From Candidatus Methanoperedens sp. (GTDB taxonomy: Archaea; Halobacteriota; Methanosarcinia; Methanosarcinales; Methanoperedenaceae): DNA of 64,000 nucleotides. Below the pieces are notes generated by a model, which did no database searches, was not told the origin of the DNA, and was given only the letters and a program-made list of their open reading frames with translations. The translations under genes were made by a program, and so were the position numbers. How positions within the stretch are numbered: position 1 is the stretch's first letter; every line of letters begins with the position of its first letter. This document shows positions 1 to 9,001 of the stretch, piece by piece. The DNA is taken from assembly GCA_012026795.1 (NCBI GenBank), contig VEPM01000007.1, positions 1 to 64,000 on the forward strand, in the 5' to 3' direction.

Positions 1-3000
1 CTTTCCGTACTTGTGGGGTCGGTTACGGGTATTGAAGATGTTATTGATAATGGTATATTAATTACTGTCACCGTTATTGTCTGGTCTGTTGTTCCACCGA
101 AATTGTCGCTTGAGTTAAAGTTCCAGATATAAATCCCCTGGTCTGTGTAACCGGGTGTCCATGTGAACTGGCCTGTTGCCGGATCGAATATTCCTTTTGT
201 CGCACTGGTAGCATTAACCAGGATATCCGAATCTATATCGGTTGCAGATACTGTAAATGTCAATAGGCTGCCCTCTGCAACTGTTCTGTTTCCGATCCAG
301 GCTATGACAGGATTATTATTGGCGATCGGGATATTGTCTGATGCGGCTGTCAGGCTCAAACTTCCGTTGCCTGAATTGTTATATGCCCACACACTGATAT
401 TGCTCCATCCGTGAGGTTGGACAGAATTATTGGAATAATTGATACTTGTACCATTTACCCATGAACCGTTCACACTTATGTTGAAGCTGTCAGTAATATT
501 CCCGGTTCCAGCCTGCCATGTATGGTTAATCCAGAAGTTCCCCTGTGCATTTGTAAGAGAAACAGGTACAGATGGGATATAGGATATGCCTGACTTAATG
601 GTCAGTATCGCATTTGAAGATGCACTCCACTGCTTCCCGATATCCATTCCACGCACATGAATTGTATGCGTCCCAACTGACAGATCGGTTGTATCGATCG
701 TCCCGGTCACGTTTTCCCATGCACCGTTTACTGCGTCATAATAACCGTCTGTTGCATTCAGGGCAATGCCTTTTCCTATTCCTGGATCTGAATCTATGTA
801 ATACTCTGCACCGCCAGCACGGCTTGCATAATAACTTCCTCCTGAAATGTCATTTATTGTTGATGCTACTGTGACCTGGGCTCCACTGGTAACAGTAATT
901 GCTGTCTGGCCATTTAGATAAACCGTGCCTGCAGTTCCTGGTGTGCCTGAAAAATTCCTGTCGATATTATGTTTATTCAGGGTATCAAGAAGACCATTTG
1001 TTACACCCTGGCCATGGCAGCCGCTACTTTCACAGCTTGTGGCCGGATATGCTGCCATTGTGGTTCCTGAAATATTGGGTGCATTGTATTTTGATGCGTT
1101 TGTTGAGTGGCAATCAAGGCAATTAAACGTCTGCGGCACAATAAGCGAACCATCATGCAGGCCAGAGGCATTCATTGTAACATGGCACTGGTCGCATGCT
1201 GCTGTTGATGTATGGCCATATTCTATCTGTGTAGCGTTCCCGTATGTCTGATTGAATGGATAATTCTTATGACAATTATTGCACTCTTTATTGTGATCCG
1301 AGGCATCTGATGCGGTAAAGAATCCGAACACGGGCAAATTGGTCCGGTTAACTGTTGGTTTTAATATTGAAGTGTTTGTTACGTAATGGCTCACGCTTCC
1401 ATTGCGTGTATATGCGAAGTTATTGATGCTGTTGTTATGACAGTCAGTGCAATATGCATTTGTTGAGATGATCCTGCCCGGATCGTTTGGAAGTTTTGGA
1501 GGTATATGGTTCTGGATTATCCGGGCTGAATAGTTACCCTGTGAATGGCAATCTGCACATTTCTTTGGTGTCTTGTATTCAACAGGATGACCGCTTTCAG
1601 GGGCATTCCCATCGCCATGACATGCATAGCATGACCTGTTAACATCAGTATCTGCACCATTTAAGTTCTTATGAATACTCATTCTAAAGTCTGTTATATT
1701 GACAGTTTTCGGGGCCAGACCTCCAATTTCATGGCAGAAGGTACAGTCCGGACCTCCTCCTGTGCCAGCACCGAGACTGTGCGAGTAATTATTTGAATCT
1801 TTTGATGAATTTCCAATAATGGCATGACAGTTTTCACATGACTTGTCTTTGTACCCTGAACTCAGGTATCCTGAGTGGTTTATCCAGTAATCCTTACCGG
1901 TATTATTTTCGGTTATTAGCGGTGGGATCGGGTTCCAATAATCCCCTTTATAATTGGAATTTGATGCATCACTGTAATGGCAGTCAGCGCACCATGTGGT
2001 TGTCGTAAGGTCACCTTTGCGGGTATTGTTCGGATCCGTGAGGAGAAGGCTTATTCTGCCAAGAGCACTGGAATTGTGTTTTGTATCATTATGGCAGTAA
2101 TAGCATGAATCCGTTCCTGATGTCCAGTAGGGGGTACTATTCCAGAGACTGCCATTTGAAAGGTTGTTTGAATGCTTTAACGGATCAGGAATGATCGGGG
2201 CATTTGAGAATCCAGACTGGTGGCAGTCCGTGCAGTTTACTGCGTTTGTCTTTGATGTTTCCCATGAAATCCTGTCCTGCTTAAGATACTGGACAGGATG
2301 TATGTTCCTGGTCGAGTTCAGGTGGCACTGGCTGCATTCCATAGTTGAGTTATGTTTTTCTTTATCTTTTATTGCTGCTGAGCCGGACAGGCCATGGCAA
2401 CCTTCACAAAGTGTTGAGTTTGAGAGGCTAAATGTCGGATTAGTGAGTGTGGAATCATGTAACCTTCCTGTTAAGTGACAGTCTGAACAATTGGGGTTGG
2501 TTGACGGATAGTTGACCGAGTGATTGGCTATCGTCTTGTTGTTATTGTCTGTAAATGGGAAAATAGTGGAAGCATTGTTGTGGCATCTGGTACAGTAGTC
2601 ATTGGTATCCTGGATTGACTGGTAATCCGGTCTCTTTTTGCCGTAGTGGCTTGTGCTGCCGCTTCCCCCGTTTGCTCCACCATAAATGCTTCCTGCACCG
2701 TCAGGATCAAGGTTTGTGCCAAGCATCATTTCACTGGTATTGTGGCAGTCATAACAGGTTGTTATCGCTGTTGTATTGATGCTTGTTCCGTTCCAGAAGT
2801 GCTGGCTGATATTGAGTATTGTGCTAGCAGGTGTAAAATTCAGGTTCTGGCTTGGGCCAGGTATATGGCAATTTTCACATTTGTATGGTGACTTGAAATT
2901 TGAAGGATGTCCCACCAGGGGCTTGCTTCCATTACCATGGCATGCCCAGCATTTTTTGTTCTCATCTGATAAGCCGCCATTAGATGCATTGCTGTTCAGG

Positions 3001-6000
3001 TTCTTATGAATGGATCCTGAATTGTTCATTGCAGTAAAGTTTACTTGTTTACCGCCGCCAATAGCAACGCTGTGACAGCTAATACAGTCAGGACCACCTA
3101 CTGTTCCTTCGTTGAGACTATGTGAATAATTATTAGAATCTAATGATGAACTGCCATTTATCGCATGGCAATTTCCACAAACATCGTCTTTATATCCCGA
3201 ACCAATATAGCCACTGTGGTTTATCCAATAATCCTTACCGGTATTATTTTCAGTTATTAGCGGCGGGATCGGGTTCCAGTAATCCCCTTTATAATTAGTA
3301 TTTAATGCATCATTGTAATGGCAATCTGCACACCATGAGGTAATCGTGAGTTGCCCTTTCCTGGTATTATTAAGATCGCTTAACAGAATGCTTATTTTGC
3401 CAAGAGCATTGGAACCGTGTTTTGTATCATTATGGCAGTAATAGCACGAATCCGTTCCTGATGTCCAGTACGGGGTATTATTCCAGAGACTGCCGTTTGA
3501 AAGGTTGTTTGAATGCTTTAACGGATCAGGAATGATCGGGGCATTTGAGAATCCAGACTGGTGGCAGTCCGTGCAGTTTACTGCGTTTGTCTTTGATGTT
3601 TCCCATGAAATCCTGTCCTGCTTAAGATACTGGACAGGATGTATGTTCCTGGTCGAGTTCAGGTGGCACTGGCTGCATTCCATAGTTGAGTTATGTTTTT
3701 CTTTATTTTTTATTGCTGCTGAGCCGGACAGGCCATGGCAACCTTCACAAAGTGTTGAGTTTGAGAGGCTAAATGTCGGGTTAGTGAGTGTGGAATCGTG
3801 TAACCTTCCCGTAAAGTGACAGTCTGCACAATCTGGACTGGTTGATGGATAGTTGACCGAGTGATTGGCTATCGTCTTGTTGTTATTATCTATGAACGGG
3901 AATACGGCTGAAACATTGTTGTGGCAGCTGTAACAATAATTATTTGTATCTTGCATATTTTTATAATCCGCTCTTTTCTTGCCATAATGACTTACGCTGT
4001 TGCTTCCTCCATTTATTCCTCCATATACGCTTCCTGCCCCGTCAGGATCAAGGTTTGCACCAAGCATCATTTCACTGGTATTGTGGCAGTCATAGCAGGT
4101 TGTTATTGCTGCAGTGCCGATATTGGTACTGTTCCAGTAATGTGCAGTGACATTTAGTAATGTGTCGGTTGGAGTAAAGTTCAGGTTCTGGCCCACCCCG
4201 GGTACATGGCACTGGTCGCAATTGTATGGGGTCTTGTAATTGTCTGGATGGCCGCTCGTGGGTTTGGTACCATCGCCATGACATGCCCAGCATTTCTTGT
4301 TCTCATCTGATAAACCGCCGTTAGATGCATTGCTGTTCAGGTTCTTGTGAATGGAATTGCTATCGTTCATTGCAATAAAATTTACCTGTTTGCCTCCACC
4401 CAGTTCGGTATTATGGCAGCTTATACAATCCGGACCGCCTGCTACTCCTTCATCAAGACTGTGTGAATAATTCATTGAATCTAATGATGAACTGCCGTTA
4501 ATTGCGTGACATGTTTCACAAACGTTATCCCTGTAGCCTGAATTAAGGTAGCTGCTGTGGTTTATCCAATAATCTTTATTCGTATTATTTTCAGTTATAA
4601 GCGGTGGGATCGGGTTCCATAGATTTCCCTTATAATTGGAATTTGAGGCATCATTGTAATGGCAGTCAGCACACCAGGTCGTTGTGGAAATTTGCCCTTT
4701 CCTTGTATTATTAATATCTGTAAGAAGAATGTTAATTGCTCCAAGAGCTGTGGAGTTATGGCTGGTATTATCGTGGCAATAACTACATGAACTTGCTTCT
4801 GAAGTCCAGTAAGTGGTATTGTTCCAGAGACTGCCATTTGAAAGGTTGTTTGAATGCTTTGACGGATAAGGGATGATCGGAGCATTTTCGAATCCTGATT
4901 GATGACAGTTTGTACAGTTGACAGCACTGGTATTTGATGTATCCCAGGAAATTCTGTCCTGGTTGAGATATCTGACAGGATGAATACTCCTTGTTGAGTT
5001 GAGGTGGCACTGGCTACATTCTACTGAACCGTTATGTTTTTCTTTATTTTTTATTACTGCTGAGCCGGTCAGGCCGTGGCAACCTTCACAAAGTGTTGAG
5101 TTTGAGAGGCTAAATGTCGGATTAGTAAGTGTGGAATCGTGTAACCTTCCTGTAAAGTGACAGTCTGCACAATCTGGATTGGTTGATGGGTAGTTTACTG
5201 AATGATTATTTATCGTCTTATTGTTATTATCGATGAACGGGAATACGGCTGAAACATTGTTGTGGCAGCTGTAACAATAATTATTTGTATCTTGCATATT
5301 TTTATAATCCGCTCTTTTCTTTCCGTAATGGCTCGAACTGCCGCTTCCCCCGTTTGCTCCTCCGTATACGCTTCCTGCCCCGTCAGGATCAAGGTTTGCA
5401 CCAAGCATCATTTCGCTCTTGTTGTGGCAGTCGTAACAGCTCGTTGTCGCTGCAGAGGCGATACTTGTTCCGTTCCAGTAGTGTTGTGAGACTTGCAGCG
5501 CTGCGAACGGAATTGATGAATTGATATGGCAGTCAGCACAATTGGATGGTGTTTTGTATCTTGCCGGATGACCCGATGGTTGCGAACCATCGCCGTGACA
5601 TGCCCAGCATTTTTTATTCTCATCTGATAAACCGCCATTAGACGCATTGCTGTTCAGGTCCTTGTGAACGGCTTCCGTGCCGTTCATGGCCGTAAAGTTT
5701 ACCTGTTTACCTCCGCCAATCGCGCTATTATGGCAGCCTATGCAATCAGGACCGCCATCCTGGCCCTGAGAAACGTTATGAAGCAAGATATCAAGACCTG
5801 CTGATTGTAGTATATTCCCCCCATGGCAGAAGTAACATTTTTCGTCACTGTAAGTGCTTGAATCCGACTTATTTATTTTACTTGTATTGTTGTGGTCATC
5901 GTAACCGCTCCTGTTAGACTTCCACGTAGATCCAGTAATCTCAGGGGGCACCACTCCAAAAGAATAATTGAAAACATTCACCATGTTCGTATAATTTTGT

Positions 6001-8777
6001 GTGCTGGTATTTACATGGCATGCACTGCACCAGTAGCTTGTGGAATTAATAGTGCCGTTGATTTGATTATTTCCCATGAAACTCCTAATTCTGCCCAGGC
6101 CGTATGCTTCATTATAGGATCTGCCGTGACAATACCTGCATGAATTTTCATTCTCTACCCAGTATGGTCTCAAACCGGTATTATTCCACCTGAATCCTGT
6201 CTGCTGGGCATGGGTCTGCGGGTTCGGTATTCTCGGCGGGTTCAGTATCAGCCCATTTGTTGTATTGTATGCGTAAATTGTACCCTTGTCCTGATGACAT
6301 GCCCCGCATGTACTCCGGTTATCATACGGGAAAAGGCTTTCCTGGTGCATAGGTGCGTTATTGTAATCTTTATGGCATTCATCGCATGGGACAAATTTAT
6401 TTTCCGCCGCCCCTCCTGGTTTCCCGGTAAGTGAATGTTCAACCTGGACTCTATGGCAGCCAGTATAGCAGTTCCCTGCATAGTTACCACTGCCATTGAC
6501 TCCTCCTGCACCCACGTAACCGGGCGTGCCCCTATCGACATTTGATTTATTAGTTCCATTTATCGATACTTCATAAGAAAGGAGTTTATTATTATCGTGA
6601 CTTCCTCCATGGCAATATTTACATGCCACCATCCTGTTATGGCCTTCCTCAACAGGTATTTTTCCTCCCTTGTAATTATGGTGTTCAGCGCACTGCATGG
6701 GGTTTGGATATTCAGCACGGAATGTGCCGTTTAATCTTGTTCCTGCAGGATAACCCGGAATATCCACTGCAGGCAGAGGGGCAGATGACGAACCCCATGC
6801 GACATTGTGGCAGGTTTCATCACCGCAATAAGTGGCATTGGTATTATTTCTCCTTGGATGACTTGTGCTGTTCCCATAGATCATTGCATCTTTCTGGGCT
6901 GTAGTTCCTGAATTTACCGGGAATGTACCGCCATTTGCATTCTTATAGACACCATGGCAATCAGGGCAAGCAGGATCCCCGAGTGTTCGTGTTGTGAGGC
7001 CCCCGACCATATCATGACAGCTTGTTCTCCCGCATGTCATACCCGGGGTTTCTATATCAGAGTGACTATCCCAGGTCTTACCAGCTTCAGCAGAACCCCA
7101 GAATGTGTCTCCGAAATTATATGCAAGCCACGTTAAATTCTCTTCAGGCTGGCCATCATTGTTAACATCAATATAAACGCTGTATATTTCTCCGCTTGTA
7201 TATCTTCCCCAGATGGCTTTAGCATCATCATTCCAGACAAGATTGCTACCGGATACATTAGCTGAGCCTTCCCATGTTACTGAATAAACGCCGCTCTCAC
7301 CAGGTACTTCTGTCATTGATTTTTCCCTGTTATGGGTACCTGCTGTCTGGGTAGTATTATTTGATAACCATGCTTTTACATTGGTAAGATGCTGGACAGG
7401 CTTTCCAGTCTGATCCATGATTATAGTCTGGACTTTGATCCGGGTCATATCCTTAAAGAATTCATAATCTTTATTGACCGCAAGATAAGCTACATTATCT
7501 TTTTCCGTTGTGGTATATACGCCATCGTAATTCGTATCCCCGCCATTATCCACAAAGCTCGCCTGTCGTGATTTGCCAAACCAGTAAACAGGATGGTTAA
7601 GGAAAGAATGGGACATGTTTGGTGTACCCCTGTTGTCCTGCACATTATACATGTACTCGGCTGATGATGCAATATTTGTTCCATCGCTTATTGTTACGTT
7701 ATACCTGATATTGTCTTCTAAAAGGTAAGGATCCAGGGTTGCCCTGTACTCAATTCCTGTCAGGGCGTTCATCGATTTGGTTTGGACTGTCTGGTTATTT
7801 ACTGTGAAATAAAGAGTGCGTGCAGCAAGATTCACATTATCCACAGCATGTACTGTAATATTTACGAAGTCATCGTCCACAGGGAAGTAGGGTTTTCGTT
7901 CTACAGAGACAATTTCGGGTGCTGACTCATCGCCCTGGGAATTGTTTGCTTCCAGATAGAAACCTGCATAACTTTTTGTATATTTTTTTGAACCTTTAGT
8001 GCTTCCCGTAGGGGCACCAGACCACTGGTTATAAATTTCAAAATAATATTCCCTGTTGGCATACCCTGAAATGTTATATGAATATACGCCATCCTCTTCA
8101 TACGTCATGGCTGTTGCAGCCTGGACAACTGTATGGAGGGAATCCCAGATTGCTATTGTGGGGATATCAAAGTTGTTCCTGAATGGTATTCCTGCATCAG
8201 AATATAATTTCATATATATTTTTTGGTTTGAATTTCCATTCCAGGAGGGGCCAATTGATGTATTAAAAACTTCAATTTTCCAGATGGCACCATGCGCTGC
8301 ATTTGATTCTCCTGCAAAAAACACATGCTGTTCCTGGAGCGTATTTGAACCTGCAGAAACAGAGAATAAAACATTGATATATTTGCCAGCATAATTTATC
8401 ATGTTTATCGCAGCACCTGAATATGAGTTGCCGCTTCCTGTTGCTGTGCCAGTTGCGATCTGTGTGTTGCCATTGACATCAAAATAAGTATATGTAACTG
8501 TTGCTCCCGACACAGGATTTCCACCCTGGTTATATAACAAGACTCTGGGTGTAAAACTGGAAGAATAATTATTGGGTTGGTCTATGGCTGGATCGAAAAC
8601 AAGCTTCCAATTGTCATTCGGTGTTGCCGGGGCAGCAAATGATGGACCAGCTATAGATAATAAACTTATTAATAATATTAATATAGAACAGACACATTTC
8701 TTATATTTTGTTTCATTCCTATCAATGATAAAAGCATTTTTGCCCTGCAAAATAACGATTTCCCTGTTTTTCATCAT
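1..8777 (-). CDS. Giant multiheme c-type cytochrome, partial (C-terminus beyond window)
   Basis: The frame is open from ATG codons at 8772-8777 to the left edge, giving 2,925 visible codons without a stop. A signal peptide (hydrophobic stretch about residues 28-47, ending in an AxA-like site) is followed by about 530 heme-free residues of beta-rich, Ig-like sequence. About 50 CX2CH motifs then lie between residues ~580 and ~2,585, plus three CX4CH and one CX3CH (C770). A degenerate CAEHH at residue ~696 lacks the second cysteine. The middle holds three 12-heme repeats. After the last heme come a domain shared with the other big cytochromes here (key residues EYYID and GMDIGKQW) and cadherin/PKD-like repeats running off the edge. 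By family it should be a secreted extracellular electron conduit, with hemes bound covalently through thioethers. Electron acceptor and partners are unknown. The length already exceeds most described cytochromes. Confidence 0.92.
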   Translation of the reverse strand, partial: MMKNREIVILQGKNAFIIDRNETKYKKCVCSILILLISLLSIAGPSFAAPATPNDNWKLVFDPAIDQPNNYSSSFTPRVLLYNQGGNPVSGATVTYTYFDVNGNTQIATGTATGSGNSYSGAAINMINYAGKYINVLFSVSAGSNTLQEQHVFFAGESNAAHGAIWKIEVFNTSIGPSWNGNSNQKIYMKLYSDAGIPFRNNFDIPTIAIWDSLHTVVQAATAMTYEEDGVYSYNISGYANREYYFEIYNQWSGAPTGSTKGSKKYTKSYAGFYLEANNSQGDESAPEIVSVERKPYFPVDDDFVNITVHAVDNVNLAARTLYFTVNNQTVQTKSMNALTGIEYRATLDPYLLEDNIRYNVTISDGTNIASSAEYMYNVQDNRGTPNMSHSFLNHPVYWFGKSRQASFVDNGGDTNYDGVYTTTEKDNVAYLAVNKDYEFFKDMTRIKVQTIIMDQTGKPVQHLTNVKAWLSNNTTQTAGTHNREKSMTEVPGESGVYSVTWEGSANVSGSNLVWNDDAKAIWGRYTSGEIYSVYIDVNNDGQPEENLTWLAYNFGDTFWGSAEAGKTWDSHSDIETPGMTCGRTSCHDMVGGLTTRTLGDPACPDCHGVYKNANGGTFPVNSGTTAQKDAMIYGNSTSHPRRNNTNATYCGDETCHNVAWGSSSAPLPAVDIPGYPAGTRLNGTFRAEYPNPMQCAEHHNYKGGKIPVEEGHNRMVACKYCHGGSHDNNKLLSYEVSINGTNKSNVDRGTPGYVGAGGVNGSGNYAGNCYTGCHRVQVEHSLTGKPGGAAENKFVPCDECHKDYNNAPMHQESLFPYDNRSTCGACHQDKGTIYAYNTTNGLILNPPRIPNPQTHAQQTGFRWNNTGLRPYWVENENSCRYCHGRSYNEAYGLGRIRSFMGNNQINGTINSTSYWCSACHVNTSTQNYTNMVNVFNYSFGVVPPEITGSTWKSNRSGYDDHNNTSKINKSDSSTYSDEKCYFCHGGNILQSAGLDILLHNVSQGQDGGPDCIGCHNSAIGGGKQVNFTAMNGTEAVHKDLNSNASNGGLSDENKKCWACHGDGSQPSGHPARYKTPSNCADCHINSSIPFAALQVSQHYWNGTSIASAATTSCYDCHNKSEMMLGANLDPDGAGSVYGGANGGSGSSSHYGKKRADYKNMQDTNNYCYSCHNNVSAVFPFIDNNNKTINNHSVNYPSTNPDCADCHFTGRLHDSTLTNPTFSLSNSTLCEGCHGLTGSAVIKNKEKHNGSVECSQCHLNSTRSIHPVRYLNQDRISWDTSNTSAVNCTNCHQSGFENAPIIPYPSKHSNNLSNGSLWNNTTYWTSEASSCSYCHDNTSHNSTALGAINILLTDINNTRKGQISTTTWCADCHYNDASNSNYKGNLWNPIPPLITENNTNKDYWINHSSYLNSGYRDNVCETCHAINGSSSLDSMNYSHSLDEGVAGGPDCISCHNTELGGGKQVNFIAMNDSNSIHKNLNSNASNGGLSDENKKCWACHGDGTKPTSGHPDNYKTPYNCDQCHVPGVGQNLNFTPTDTLLNVTAHYWNSTNIGTAAITTCYDCHNTSEMMLGANLDPDGAGSVYGGINGGSNSVSHYGKKRADYKNMQDTNNYCYSCHNNVSAVFPFIDNNNKTIANHSVNYPSTSPDCADCHFTGRLHDSTLTNPTFSLSNSTLCEGCHGLSGSAAIKNKEKHNSTMECSQCHLNSTRNIHPVQYLKQDRISWETSKTNAVNCTDCHQSGFSNAPIIPDPLKHSNNLSNGSLWNNTPYWTSGTDSCYYCHNDTKHGSNALGKISILLSDLNNTRKGQLTITSWCADCHYNDALNTNYKGDYWNPIPPLITENNTGKDYWINHSGYIGSGYKDDVCGNCHAINGSSSLDSNNYSHSLNEGTVGGPDCISCHSVAIGGGKQVNFTAMNNSGSIHKNLNSNASNGGLSDENKKCWACHGNGSKPLVGHPSNFKSPYKCENCHIPGPSQNLNFTPASTILNISQHFWNGTSINTTAITTCYDCHNTSEMMLGTNLDPDGAGSIYGGANGGSGSTSHYGKKRPDYQSIQDTNDYCTRCHNNASTIFPFTDNNNKTIANHSVNYPSTNPNCSDCHLTGRLHDSTLTNPTFSLSNSTLCEGCHGLSGSAAIKDKEKHNSTMECSQCHLNSTRNIHPVQYLKQDRISWETSKTNAVNCTDCHQSGFSNAPIIPDPLKHSNNLSNGSLWNSTPYWTSGTDSCYYCHNDTKHNSSALGRISLLLTDPNNTRKGDLTTTTWCADCHYSDASNSNYKGDYWNPIPPLITENNTGKDYWINHSGYLSSGYKDKSCENCHAIIGNSSKDSNNYSHSLGAGTGGGPDCTFCHEIGGLAPKTVNITDFRMSIHKNLNGADTDVNRSCYACHGDGNAPESGHPVEYKTPKKCADCHSQGNYSARIIQNHIPPKLPNDPGRIISTNAYCTDCHNNSINNFAYTRNGSVSHYVTNTSILKPTVNRTNLPVFGFFTASDASDHNKECNNCHKNYPFNQTYGNATQIEYGHTSTAACDQCHVTMNASGLHDGSLIVPQTFNCLDCHSTNASKYNAPNISGTTMAAYPATSCESSGCHGQGVTNGLLDTLNKHNIDRNFSGTPGTAGTVYLNGQTAITVTSGAQVTVASTINDISGGSYYASRAGGAEYYIDSDPGIGKGIALNATDGYYDAVNGAWENVTGTIDTTDLSVGTHTIHVRGMDIGKQWSASSNAILTIKSGISYIPSVPVSLTNAQGNFWINHTWQAGTGNITDSFNISVNGSWVNGTSINYSNNSVQPHGWSNISVWAYNNSGNGSLSLTAASDNIPIANNNPVIAWIGNRTVAEGSLLTFTVSATDIDSDILVNATSATKGIFDPATGQFTWTPGYTDQGIYIWNFNSSDNFGGTTDQTITVTVINIPLSITSSIPVTDPTSTE
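1731..5745 (-). repeat. Three tandem 12-heme repeats inside the giant cytochrome gene
   Basis: Equivalent heme codons recur at 5730, 4413, 3072 and 1731, giving spacings of 1317, 1341 and 1341 bp (about 447 codons). Each unit encodes 12 CX2CH motifs in the same order, for example CWACH, then CYDCH, CYSCH, CADCH, CEGCH and CSQCH. The two units nearest the left edge are so similar that a 104-codon opposite-strand reading frame is preserved in both with one residue changed (2164-2478 and 3505-3819). A fourth, partial unit continues towards position 1. This is recent tandem duplication that keeps the reading frame. Confidence 0.9.
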
Positions 8778-9001
8778 ACCTATCCCATCCAACATTTTTG
8801 GTTTTTATATTGTTTTTAATAGTTGATAGAATTCCCAGGTACATTTTTTGCTGTCATGTCCTATCCATTTTGGTTAGAGGAGTTATTCCCCTTATCCTAT
8901 CGTCCTATTTTTTATTCGTATTAATACGAATACATTTTTTTAATATAGAGTTATATTTTTAGATCTATGACCTATTAAAACTTGCTGTATCTAATTAAAT
9001 C
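8778..9001 (-). promoter_or_regulatory. Upstream region of the left giant cytochrome: 20-bp palindrome and GGATAG motifs
   Basis: This 224-bp gap holds no gene. A perfect 20-bp palindrome, TATTCGTATTAATACGAATA, lies at 8923-8942, next to AT-rich TATA-like sequence at about 8945-8970 (minus strand). Copies of the minus-strand hexamer GGATAG occur at 8861-8866 and within 8779-8790, directly before the start codon. The palindrome is placed where an operator near the transcription start would be. No regulator is identified in the window. Confidence 0.5.

Noticed and set aside
163-8826. Plus-strand reading frames opposite the left giant cytochrome, some repeated (2164-2478, 3505-3819)
   Set aside because: They are mirror frames of the heme repeats; their recurrence follows the 1,341-bp period of the real gene, and they have no ribosome sites or family features.
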